Both the position numbers and the translations under genes were made by a program. The notes beneath the pieces are model-generated. The model did no database searches. It was not told the DNA's origin and worked only from the letters and a program-made list of their open reading frames with translations. Positions 27,896 through 35,574 of a DNA stretch of 37,758 nucleotides are shown piece by piece. The first letter of the stretch is position 1. Every line of letters begins with the position of its first letter. The stretch covers positions 1 through 37,758 of the forward strand of contig JALRBL010000011.1 in assembly GCA_023257795.1 (NCBI GenBank), in the 5' to 3' direction. The stretch comes from Gammaproteobacteria bacterium (GTDB lineage Bacteria > Pseudomonadota > Gammaproteobacteria > Magnimaribacterales > D2472).

Positions 27896-28336
27896 CTACC
27901 AGCTATCAATATTTGGCATGGAAGACCAAGGCTCCATGATTTGAAGTGCTTGCCCAGACTGAAGTAATTCAATTGAGATATTATCTGGAGTCTTAATGAA
28001 TGCCATTCTGCCATCTCTTGGTGGTCTATTAATAGGGATTTCATTTTCTATTAGTCTTTCGCAAGTTTCATAAATATTATCAACAGAAATTGCTAGATGG
28101 CCAAAATTTCTGCCGCCATCATACCCGCTTTCATCCCAGTTATATGTTAGCTCTATTAATGGTGCTTTTGTTTTGAGTGCTTGGTTATAGTCACCCTCAG
28201 CAGCCAAAAAAATTAAAGTAAACCTTCCAGCATCATTGTCACGCCTGGAAATTTCTTTAAATCCTATCAAAGAAAAAAAACGGAGGGTTTTTTCAATTGA
28301 GGTTACTCTCAGCATGGTGTGTAAGAATTTACTCAT
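27896..28336 (-). CDS. Glyoxalase I-like VOC family protein
   Basis: About 146 residues from the ATG at 28334-28336, closely resembling lactoylglutathione lyase, which isomerises the glutathione-methylglyoxal hemithioacetal. The four expected metal ligands are present: His in FLHTML, Glu in LIELTYNW, His in FGHLAISVDN, and Glu in ISIELLQ. The C-terminal NRPPRDGRMAFIKTPDN and EPWSSMPN stretches differ from E. coli GloA and mark a separate subgroup, so the exact substrate is uncertain. An earlier start at 28357 is possible, but the chosen one forms an ATGA overlap with the HupE-like gene and starts at the conserved region. Confidence 0.82.
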   Translation of the reverse strand: MSKFLHTMLRVTSIEKTLRFFSLIGFKEISRRDNDAGRFTLIFLAAEGDYNQALKTKAPLIELTYNWDESGYDGGRNFGHLAISVDNIYETCERLIENEIPINRPPRDGRMAFIKTPDNISIELLQSGQALQIMEPWSSMPNIDSW

Positions 28337-29529
28337 ATTAATCGCACGATAAACCAAAAGATGCCAAATGAAATCAATAACGATGAAATAGCATGCTTAG
28401 TTATTTTCAAATAATAAGCTCCAAGTAGATAGGAGATAATCTTAAAAACCATCAAAGCTAAAAATGCAAAAATTAATTGGCCGATCTCAACACCTATATT
28501 AAAACCCAATACCCCCATCAATAAATTATCGGTAAATCCCGCTCCGGAAAGATTTGAGGCAAACCCTAAGCCATGAATTAATCCAAAAAATCCAGTAATT
28601 AAGAGCGGTTTTATCATTTCTTTGTTGTCTCCAATAATTCTTAAGTAACTGAAAGAGAAAAATGCCAAACCCAAGAATAATAAAAAACTTATCATTCCAG
28701 TTACATACAATAAAACCAGTAGAGATAATGGAATAAATTTCCAAATTTTGAAGTTTATATTTTTAGAGAAGAGGTAATGATAAAAATACTCATAACCAAG
28801 AAAGAATATTGAAAACCCTATGAGTGACTCAACAAGATTCATTTCAGCAATCACGACCCCTAAACTACCGAGGAATATTGAAATTGAATGCCCTACTGTA
28901 AAACCAGTAATTGAAAGAAATAATCGCAACCTGGCAAATAAAATTAATAGCCCAAGAATAAATAGCAAATGATCATAACCGGTGAGTATATGTCCAACAC
29001 CAAAGCTTACAAAATTCAAGACAGATGCTGCTCTGCTATCGGCATTGGTTTGCAGCTCTAAAGCTTTCGAGTCAGAATCTACATTAAAAATAAAATCACC
29101 TAAAAGCTGGTCATTGATCATCACTTTTGAAAGATGATTATGCGATGCGCTAAAATCTTGAAATAAAGTAATTTGATATTGGCTTGGCATAGTGTCGCAT
29201 GTAAGTTCCCAAGCAACCTTAATATATCCCGCGGTGGTATTAATGGTTGGCATTGAACTTTCGGTTGCTTTGCAACTTTCTTGAAATTTAAAGGATTGAA
29301 TAAAGTAGCCAAAAAGTTCTTCAGCATTGTTTATTTCTCTTGGCAAAGAAAATTGTTGGTATATATCAAGCCTAATGTTTGCTTTGATATTTATAGTTGT
29401 GTTGGCTTCTTTGTTAAAGATATGAATAGTCGAGTAAGATTCATTTCTGCTATGGGCTTCAATTTGAATTGAAAGCACCACGCCAAATAGAAGAAAAGCT
29501 TTATAAATCAGTTGATTTTGTAACGTCAT
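28333..29529 (-). CDS. HupE/UreJ-type membrane protein with periplasmic N-terminal domain
   Basis: 398 residues. A signal-like helix (about 9-25) ends at EAHS, followed by a soluble, probably periplasmic domain (26-165) with three Cys. A C-terminal membrane domain (about 170-398) has six to seven helices. The membrane part contains GHILTGYDHLLF, FTVGHSISIFLGSLG and FGLIHGLGFASNLSGAG, whose His/Asp residues resemble the HupE/UreJ metal-permease signature (HxxxxxDH). HupE relatives move Ni2+ or Co2+, but no hydrogenase or urease genes are here and the substrate is unproven. It overlaps the upstream fusion gene by 29 bases and the downstream VOC gene by four, so the three are probably made together. 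Confidence 0.8.
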   Translation of the reverse strand: MTLQNQLIYKAFLLFGVVLSIQIEAHSRNESYSTIHIFNKEANTTINIKANIRLDIYQQFSLPREINNAEELFGYFIQSFKFQESCKATESSMPTINTTAGYIKVAWELTCDTMPSQYQITLFQDFSASHNHLSKVMINDQLLGDFIFNVDSDSKALELQTNADSRAASVLNFVSFGVGHILTGYDHLLFILGLLILFARLRLFLSITGFTVGHSISIFLGSLGVVIAEMNLVESLIGFSIFFLGYEYFYHYLFSKNINFKIWKFIPLSLLVLLYVTGMISFLLFLGLAFFSFSYLRIIGDNKEMIKPLLITGFFGLIHGLGFASNLSGAGFTDNLLMGVLGFNIGVEIGQLIFAFLALMVFKIISYLLGAYYLKITKHAISSLLISFGIFWFIVRLI

Positions 29530-30814
29530 ACCACTTTCTTAGATTGGCTAAGTATTCTTGCAATAACGCATCACGTTTTTGCTTTATAAATTCTGTTTTT
29601 ACCTGTTCGACGATACTTTCGAATGGCTTTGGTGTATCAAAAGACTTATCAAATAGAATAATAAGATGATAACTTTTGCCTATTTGAATAGGATCAGAAA
29701 TTGTACCAGGCTTCATTGCCAATGCATTGGCAGTAAGAGTGGGGCCAATATATTCTCTCACTTTTGTTGCAGGCAGCAACCCTTTAGGTACGCGAATAGC
29801 TGAATTTTCAGCTAGGTTAAGTGCTTGATCATTTTTTCCTTCTAAAAGAAATTGTTTAGATTCTTGAGCTAATTCGTAGTTTGAAAATTTAAATGTTTCC
29901 AAGGATATTTTAGGGTTAGCTAAAAAGAATTCTTGGTTAGAGCTATAAAAAGATTCAAGCTCTTGATTGGAAACTTCAAGTGTATTGATTTCTGAAAGTA
30001 TACTCTCAATCATCTTTTGAATAAGCACACTTCTTACCTGCGCATTATTTTCTAACATACCCAAATCAATAGCCCTTCTTATCAAAAGCTCTTCATCAAT
30101 CATTCTTGAGAGAATTTTAGCTGGATCAGTATCAAGCAACCCAGATGATCGAGATTCATCAATCGAATCAAGATATAGCTCAAAACGTTCACGACTGATG
30201 GTTTTATCTTCTATTTTTGCAACCCAATCAATAGAGGCAAAATCTAATTCCTCTATGAAACTAAAAAGCACTAAAATTGCTCCCAAAAATAAACCTCCAA
30301 AAGCAAAGAATTTACCTAGTTCCTGAAAATGATGCTTTGCAAAATAAGCTTTGGAAGTCTCAGGTAATAATTTCATTTTTATGTGATCAATATCATCTTC
30401 TAGATAAATTTCGCCCTCCTCTATAAAGCCAAGTTGATGGTAGTAATCCTTTAATCTATGTTGCGCTGATATTGAGATCTGTTTATTTGGATATTTCTTA
30501 GCTACAAATTGAATGGCTTCTTTTAATATCTTTTTACCGTAACCTTTCTCTCTTATATTTATGGATGTAATGACTCTTCCAATTGATGGATCCTCATATC
30601 TCAAACCTGGAGGGACTATTCTTAAATATGCCATGATTTCTCCGTCAATTTTTCCAAGTAAATGAAAAGATAAATCGTCATGGCCATCAGCATCTAGATA
30701 GGGACAATCTTGCTCGACAACGAATACTTCTTGTCGGAGCTGCATAATTCTGTATAGCTCATGATTGGTGAGATCGTTAAATCGAACAAAGGATATATCT
30801 AGATGACTATGCAT
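29501..30814 (-). CDS. ElaA-type GNAT acetyltransferase fused to membrane-anchored parvulin-like PPIase
   Basis: A single uninterrupted 437-residue frame. Residues 1-150 are ElaA-like: LRQEVFVVEQDCPYLDADGHD and the acetyl-CoA loop region IREKGYGKKILKEA, ending YHQLGFIEEGEIYLEDDIDHIKMKL. Residues about 168-187 form one hydrophobic helix (FFAFGGLFLGAILVLFSFI). Residues 190-437 resemble SurA/PpiC-type isomerases: a helical N-lobe, then a parvulin-like region with GLLPATKVREYIGPTLTANALAMKPGTISDPIQIGKSYHLIILFD. Expected topology puts the acetyltransferase in the cytoplasm and the isomerase in the periplasm. Both halves are recognisable but the combination is unfamiliar to me. It is first in the six-gene minus-strand run. 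Confidence 0.8.
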   Translation of the reverse strand: MHSHLDISFVRFNDLTNHELYRIMQLRQEVFVVEQDCPYLDADGHDDLSFHLLGKIDGEIMAYLRIVPPGLRYEDPSIGRVITSINIREKGYGKKILKEAIQFVAKKYPNKQISISAQHRLKDYYHQLGFIEEGEIYLEDDIDHIKMKLLPETSKAYFAKHHFQELGKFFAFGGLFLGAILVLFSFIEELDFASIDWVAKIEDKTISRERFELYLDSIDESRSSGLLDTDPAKILSRMIDEELLIRRAIDLGMLENNAQVRSVLIQKMIESILSEINTLEVSNQELESFYSSNQEFFLANPKISLETFKFSNYELAQESKQFLLEGKNDQALNLAENSAIRVPKGLLPATKVREYIGPTLTANALAMKPGTISDPIQIGKSYHLIILFDKSFDTPKPFESIVEQVKTEFIKQKRDALLQEYLANLRKWYDVTKSTDL

Positions 30815-30866
30815 GATTAAGATTTGAAGAATGTTATTATATCTGTTTTTAAAATGGGTTCAGCTT

Positions 30867-31343
30867 ATGGAAATGCATCAATTTGAATTAAATTCTTTGA
30901 ACGGACAGCCAATTAATTTTTCTAAATATCAGGGAAAAATCTTGGTAATTGTGAATGTTGCAAGCAAATGTGGTTTTACCCCTCAATACAAGGATTTAGA
31001 AGACTTGTATGCTAAATACAAAAACCATGGAGTGGAAGTATTAGGATTTCCGTGCAATCAATTTGGGAAGCAAGAGCCAGGAAGTCATCAAGAGATTCAA
31101 GAATTCTGTGAACTTAATTATGGAGTTTCTTTTCAAATGTTTGAAAAAATTGATGTTAATGGAAAGAATGCATCGCCTTTATATGAGTTTCTAAAAAAAG
31201 AAGCCCGAGGGATTTTTGGATCTGAATCTATAAAATGGAATTTTACAAAATTCCTAGTTGATCGATCTGGTAAAGTTATCAAAAGATTTGGCTCTAATGA
31301 CTCTGTTAAAAAGATTGAAAATGAAATAACAAAAATACTCTAA
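30867..31343 (+). CDS. Glutathione peroxidase (cysteine type)
   Basis: 158 residues from the ATG at 30867. The frame is open 12 codons further up, but that hydrophobic stretch is not family-like. It is a thioredoxin-fold peroxidase reducing hydroperoxides with thiol donors. The catalytic set is C35 (ASKCGFTPQY), Q65 (FPCNQFGKQEPG), W124 and N125 (IKWNFTKFLVD). C81 (EFCELNYGV) is a conserved candidate second cysteine. No signal peptide is visible, so it is probably cytoplasmic. The gene is divergent from the GNAT-PPIase fusion and four bases before the hydrolase gene. Confidence 0.92.
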   Translation: MEMHQFELNSLNGQPINFSKYQGKILVIVNVASKCGFTPQYKDLEDLYAKYKNHGVEVLGFPCNQFGKQEPGSHQEIQEFCELNYGVSFQMFEKIDVNGKNASPLYEFLKKEARGIFGSESIKWNFTKFLVDRSGKVIKRFGSNDSVKKIENEITKIL

Positions 31344-31347
31344 GATA

Positions 31348-32289
31348 ATGTCGCCAAATTATTTTCTTAAAAATGGCACTTTTAATACGATATATTCCTC
31401 ATCTCCCATAAGATCCATACACCAATCAAAAAAAATTAGGTATCTAGATAATGTTTCAGAGGAATTAATTTTTGAAAGCTCTGCTGGAATAAAACTTCAG
31501 TATTTTAGTTCGCCAAGCGCCCAGAAGGCTGTGATATTCTTACCAGGTTTCTTGGGAAATAAAAATTCAAAATACCTTGTTGGTCATGCCTACAATGCTA
31601 TGCAGGTAGGAGCTCAAATAGTTCGTATACATCCTGTGGATCACGGAGAATCTGAGCATTTGAATTATGATTTTTTTAAAGCCACTGATATTTCTGCAAT
31701 CCTAGAGCTTATTCATGAGATACTAAATAACTCTCCCAGGACTTCATTCAATTTGGTTGGATTTTCTTTAGGAGGAAATATTGCTTTAAGAGTTTCTCAA
31801 TTTACATTACATAGCAATTTAGAGAAAGTCATAGCAATCTCTCCGGTTTTAAACCCTCAGCAAGCAATGAAAGCCATGGATACCAATTCCAAACTAATCA
31901 ATCAATATTTCTTACGGAAATGGAAAAAATCTATTGCAAATAAACAAAAATACTTCCCAGGTCTTGCACTGGAGAAGTGCTTAAAGTTGAAATCCCTATT
32001 GGCTATTACTGAATTCTTTAGGGCTAGAAATGGTGAATTTGCAAGTCTTGAGGATTTATTTGATGACTATGCAATTTGTGGTACAGACCTTAGCTCACCA
32101 ATGAGAAAAACTATTATATTGAGCTCTAAAGATGATCCCTGTATTCCTATTGACCCATTACTAAAAATAAATGCTAATGAATTACTAGATATTACAATCA
32201 CTGAAAATGGAGGTCATTGTGGTTTTCTGGAAAACTTTGCATTTAAATCATCTTTAGAAGACTGGATGATAGGCAAACTATACGAGTAA
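31348..32289 (+). CDS. YheT-like alpha/beta hydrolase
   Basis: 313 residues. The N-terminal NYFLKNGTFNTIYSS is typical of the YheT/UPF0017 group. The alpha/beta hydrolase core has the oxyanion loop LPGFLGNKNSKY (65-76), nucleophile S140 in VGFSLGGN, an acid in SSKDDPCIPI, and a catalytic His in NGGHCGFLEN near the end. YheT-type proteins are probable carboxylesterases with no settled substrate. It lies four bases after the peroxidase gene, so the two are likely cotranscribed. Its end overlaps rimI by 12 bases, tail to tail. Confidence 0.85.
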   Translation: MSPNYFLKNGTFNTIYSSSPIRSIHQSKKIRYLDNVSEELIFESSAGIKLQYFSSPSAQKAVIFLPGFLGNKNSKYLVGHAYNAMQVGAQIVRIHPVDHGESEHLNYDFFKATDISAILELIHEILNNSPRTSFNLVGFSLGGNIALRVSQFTLHSNLEKVIAISPVLNPQQAMKAMDTNSKLINQYFLRKWKKSIANKQKYFPGLALEKCLKLKSLLAITEFFRARNGEFASLEDLFDDYAICGTDLSSPMRKTIILSSKDDPCIPIDPLLKINANELLDITITENGGHCGFLENFAFKSSLEDWMIGKLYE

Positions 32290-32745
32290 GCTCATCAACA
32301 AAGCATCCTCTGACTTGGGTTTAGTATAATAAGCAACTCTAATTGCATCGGTCTTGAAGCCAAACGAGTGATAGAAAGCAATTGCAGTTGAATTTGATTT
32401 TCTGACTTCCAAATATATGATATCAAGATCCTGAGCTTTAGCTTGATCTAGAAAAGTTTTTAAAAGAATTTTTCCAACACCCTTTGATTGAAAAATTGGA
32501 TCGACAGCAATACTCAGCAAATGAGCTTCTGAAATTATTGGTTCGTATATAAGAAAACCCGCTAAAACTTTATTGATAGTTGCCTTAATGGCAACATGCC
32601 CAGCTTTAAATGATGACTCAACTTGTTCCATGGTCCATGGAGAAATATTTGTAAGCGTGTCTATTTCATGAATACGCTGATAATCATTAATTGATGCCAA
32701 AGAAACTCTTATTAATTCTTTAGATGTATCAACATTTCTTGCCAT
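32278..32745 (-). CDS. rimI: Ribosomal protein S18-alanine N-acetyltransferase (RimI-like)
   Basis: A 155-residue GNAT protein acetylating, in E. coli, the N-terminal alanine of ribosomal protein S18. Motif A is AVDPIFQSKGVGKILLKTFLDQA (about 85-107), followed by LEVRKSNSTAIAFYHSFGFK (about 116-135), a RimI hallmark, and the C-terminal YYTKPKSEDALLMSL. SPWTMEQVESSF near the N-terminus matches the family's PWS/T segment. It overlaps the upstream holD candidate by 34 bases. The holD-rimI pair is conserved in E. coli. Confidence 0.88.
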   Translation of the reverse strand: MARNVDTSKELIRVSLASINDYQRIHEIDTLTNISPWTMEQVESSFKAGHVAIKATINKVLAGFLIYEPIISEAHLLSIAVDPIFQSKGVGKILLKTFLDQAKAQDLDIIYLEVRKSNSTAIAFYHSFGFKTDAIRVAYYTKPKSEDALLMSLLV

Positions 32746-33128
32746 AGATTCTTCTTAAGATCAGGTTCTGCTAAAAGCTTGCATAGCGAAGGAGCTGAAA
32801 TTACATTAGATCCTCTAATTTTTTGCGTAAAATCTACTACAACCTTGTATTGATCCTTGATTGAATTTTTTTTAAAGATTGCTTCATCTTCTTTGAATTC
32901 AAATGTTCCTGATTGTGGAGCTGCCATATTGCCTGATGATTGGAGTATTTTATGCAAGAGACTTTTTTCAGCCTCTTTTAATTCAACGAATTCCTCTTCA
33001 TGTAATGCTAAAATGGGTTCTACAAACATATAATTAATGAGCTTAGTTGGGTGCGATGGTTGAGCGACAAAATTCTTTATTCCGATCAGCGATAAAATAG
33101 TTATGGAACGTTCCTTCAAATACGACAC
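32712..33128 (-). CDS. holD: Probable DNA polymerase III psi subunit HolD
   Basis: 138 residues, strongly diverged. Support comes from position (directly before rimI, as in E. coli) and from weak sequence resemblance: an N-terminal hydrophobic helix ending LIGIKNFVAQP, comparable to the LGITQWSLRRP region of E. coli psi, and a C-terminal SLCKLLAEPDLKKNLWQEM that parallels ALTDLRANPTARAALWQQI. Psi bridges the clamp loader and chi (HolC). The start is GTG (33128); a TTG three codons later is also possible. An uncharacterised protein in the same slot is the alternative. Confidence 0.55.
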   Translation of the reverse strand: MSYLKERSITILSLIGIKNFVAQPSHPTKLINYMFVEPILALHEEEFVELKEAEKSLLHKILQSSGNMAAPQSGTFEFKEDEAIFKKNSIKDQYKVVVDFTQKIRGSNVISAPSLCKLLAEPDLKKNLWQEMLIHLKN

Positions 33129-33142
33129 TCAGTAATTAAAAC

Positions 33143-34798
33143 ATGAAAGATATAGCTAGCAAATACAAACCTTACAGGCCAATAGATCTAACCGATCGAA
33201 AGTGGCCTAACAACACCATCACAGAAAAACCTCTTTGGTGCTCAGTTGATCTAAGAGATGGTAATCAAGCTCTGATTGAGCCAATGGGTCAAGAAAGAAA
33301 GAAAAGAATGTTCGAATTGCTGTGCAATCTGGGTTTTAAAGAAATTGAAGTGGGTTTTCCTGCGGCTTCAAAAACTGATTTCGATTTTGTGCGATGGTTG
33401 ATAGAAGAAAAAAGAATACCATCGGATGTAACTATACAAGTTTTAACTCAAGCAAGACCGCATATTATCGAAAAAACTTTTGAAGCGCTGGAAGGAATTG
33501 AAAAGGCAATAGTTCATTTCTATAACTCAACCTCAACATTGCAGCGAAAAGTGGTATTCAATCAGGAACAAAATGGAATAAAAAAAATTGCAACTGATGC
33601 TGCTGAGCTAGTAAAAAAATTGGCTCTTGAAAATCCAAAAACTAGATGGTCCTTTGAATATTCTCCAGAAAGTTTTACAGGCACAGAGTACGAATATGCA
33701 GCTGAAGTGTGTGATGCTGTTGTAGATATTTTAAAAGATGCAACAGAACAAAAAATTATCATTAACCTACCTGCGACCGTTGAAATGACATCTCCTAATC
33801 TCTATGCTGACCAAATTGAATGGATGCATCGTAACTTGAGAGAAAGAGATAATATTATTCTTTCACTTCATCCACATAATGACAGAGGAACAGCAGTTGC
33901 AGCTACTGAGCTTGGCCTTATGGCAGGTGCTGATAGAGTTGAAGGAACTCTTTTTGGTAATGGTGAAAGAACAGGAAATGTTGATATTGTTACAATTGCT
34001 CTCAATCTACTCACGCATGGAATTGATCCTGAGTTAGATTTTACTAATATAAATCATGTGGTCAGAGAGGTTGAATTTTGTAATAAGCTACCAGTCCATC
34101 CCAGGCACCCCTATGCTGGAGATTTAGTATTTACAGCCTTCTCTGGGTCCCACCAAGATGCAATTAACAAGGGATTGCAAGCACTTAAAAAATCTAATGA
34201 TCCTCATTGGGAAGTGCCATACCTTCCCATTGATCCATCAGATCTGGGCAGAACCTACGAAGCAGTTGTTAGAATAAATTCACAATCAGGGAAGGGAGGA
34301 ATAGCCTATATTTTAGAAAGTGATCATGGCGTTTCCTTGCCTAGAAGATTGCAAATAGCGCTAAGTAGTGAGGTGCAAAAAGTAGCTGATGAAACTGGAA
34401 GAGAGATAGTATCATCAGAAATTTGGGAAATATTTGAAAGATCGTTTGTTAAATCAAATGGCTTAGAACTTGCATCGTTTGAGGTTTCGTCCAAGGAAGA
34501 AGGGCTCGATGAGATTACATTAAATATTGTTAATCAAAATCTATCAGAATGTATGGTTGCTCAAGGTGAAGGCCCCCTCTCGGCAGCGATTAATGCATTG
34601 AATAATGCTTTCAACACTCATTTAAGTATTAGTGAGTTTCACCAACACTCAATAGGTTCAGGGTCGAATGCAGCAGCTATTACCTATATTGAAATAACTA
34701 AAGACAAAACTATTACTCGTTGGGGAGTGGGAATTGATAAAAATACCCTGAAGTCCTCGATTAAAGCAATAATATGCTGCTTTAATAAAATTATTTAA
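33143..34798 (+). CDS. leuA: 2-isopropylmalate synthase (long type)
   Basis: The first committed step of leucine synthesis: 2-ketoisovalerate plus acetyl-CoA. The 551 residues belong to the longer type also seen in actinobacteria and pseudomonads. The DRE-TIM barrel has WCSVDLRDGNQALIEPM (about 32-48) and the metal-binding HPHNDRGTA. A linker and a C-terminal LeuA regulatory domain (about 430-551) with GPLSAAINALNNAF and HQHSIGSGSNAAAITY suggest leucine feedback inhibition. Only 14 bases separate it from the divergent holD start, so its promoter must lie inside holD and there is no room for a leader-peptide attenuator. It overlaps the next gene by eight bases, tail to tail. Confidence 0.96.
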   Translation: MKDIASKYKPYRPIDLTDRKWPNNTITEKPLWCSVDLRDGNQALIEPMGQERKKRMFELLCNLGFKEIEVGFPAASKTDFDFVRWLIEEKRIPSDVTIQVLTQARPHIIEKTFEALEGIEKAIVHFYNSTSTLQRKVVFNQEQNGIKKIATDAAELVKKLALENPKTRWSFEYSPESFTGTEYEYAAEVCDAVVDILKDATEQKIIINLPATVEMTSPNLYADQIEWMHRNLRERDNIILSLHPHNDRGTAVAATELGLMAGADRVEGTLFGNGERTGNVDIVTIALNLLTHGIDPELDFTNINHVVREVEFCNKLPVHPRHPYAGDLVFTAFSGSHQDAINKGLQALKKSNDPHWEVPYLPIDPSDLGRTYEAVVRINSQSGKGGIAYILESDHGVSLPRRLQIALSSEVQKVADETGREIVSSEIWEIFERSFVKSNGLELASFEVSSKEEGLDEITLNIVNQNLSECMVAQGEGPLSAAINALNNAFNTHLSISEFHQHSIGSGSNAAAITYIEITKDKTITRWGVGIDKNTLKSSIKAIICCFNKII

Positions 34799-35570
34799 AG
34801 TTTGGTTTTCTTTTTTCAAAGAATGCTGAAACGCCTTCTTTAAATTCAGCCCCACCAAAAATTTTATTTTGTATTTCAGCTTCAGCTTCATAAACTTCAA
34901 AATATCCCTTATCCATGGCAAGTCTCATCAGCCGCTTGGTTTCTCTTACAGCAGTTGGTGATCTTGCTGCGATTATTGAAGCCCATGCTGCGGTCTCAGA
35001 TTCAAGCATGTCTGCATCAACTACCTTATTCACTACACCATGTTTTTCACATTCATCAGCAGATATTCTTTTGGCTTCAATGGCATACTCTAAAGCTTTA
35101 GCATATCCAAATCCTTTTGGAAGCAGCCAAGCTAAGCCTCCATCGGGAACTAGTGCAATATTGCTAAAAACAGACATAATAAATGCATCACGAGACATAA
35201 TACGAAGGTCGCAAGCCATAGCATAGGCAGCTCCAATACCTGCAGCAGGTCCGTTAATAGATCCAATGACAGGAATTGGCATTTCAATTATTGCCTTTAA
35301 ACTGGGTAGGTAACCTCTAATCAAAGAATCTTGTGTGCTTTGCCAGCTAGCCTCTCTTTCTTGTAGATCAGCTCCCGAAGAGAAGCCCCTTCCCATTCCA
35401 GTTAATATACAAACTCTTACATTTTCTTCTTGTGAAACCAACTCGGTGGCGCTTTTAAGGTCCCATATGAGCTGTTCATTAAATGCATTCATTGCCTCAG
35501 GTCTATTTAGAACTATCTTTGCTATTTTTGAATCTGTATTGATATCTAATAAAAGGGTGTCGTAGGTCAT
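34791..35570 (-). CDS. Enoyl-CoA hydratase/isomerase family protein, PaaG-like
   Basis: 259 residues from the ATG at 35570; an upstream in-frame ATG lies inside tilS and adds non-family sequence. It has the crotonase fold with oxyanion-hole regions FSSGADL (63-69) and NGPAAGIG (106-113). The two glutamates of typical hydratases (rat E144 and E164) are replaced by A115 and F135, while Asp143 occurs in IALVPDGG. That pattern resembles PaaG-type enoyl-CoA isomerases rather than hydratases. The C-terminal AEFKEGVSAFFEKRKPNF is typical of the superfamily. It is four bases after tilS, probably in the dnaE-accA-tilS transcript. Confidence 0.88.
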   Translation of the reverse strand: MTYDTLLLDINTDSKIAKIVLNRPEAMNAFNEQLIWDLKSATELVSQEENVRVCILTGMGRGFSSGADLQEREASWQSTQDSLIRGYLPSLKAIIEMPIPVIGSINGPAAGIGAAYAMACDLRIMSRDAFIMSVFSNIALVPDGGLAWLLPKGFGYAKALEYAIEAKRISADECEKHGVVNKVVDADMLESETAAWASIIAARSPTAVRETKRLMRLAMDKGYFEVYEAEAEIQNKIFGGAEFKEGVSAFFEKRKPNFK

Positions 35571-35574
35571 ATAA

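Noticed and set aside
28337-28357. VOC gene start at 28357
   Set aside because: The ATG at 28336 begins at the conserved region and makes a standard ATGA overlap.
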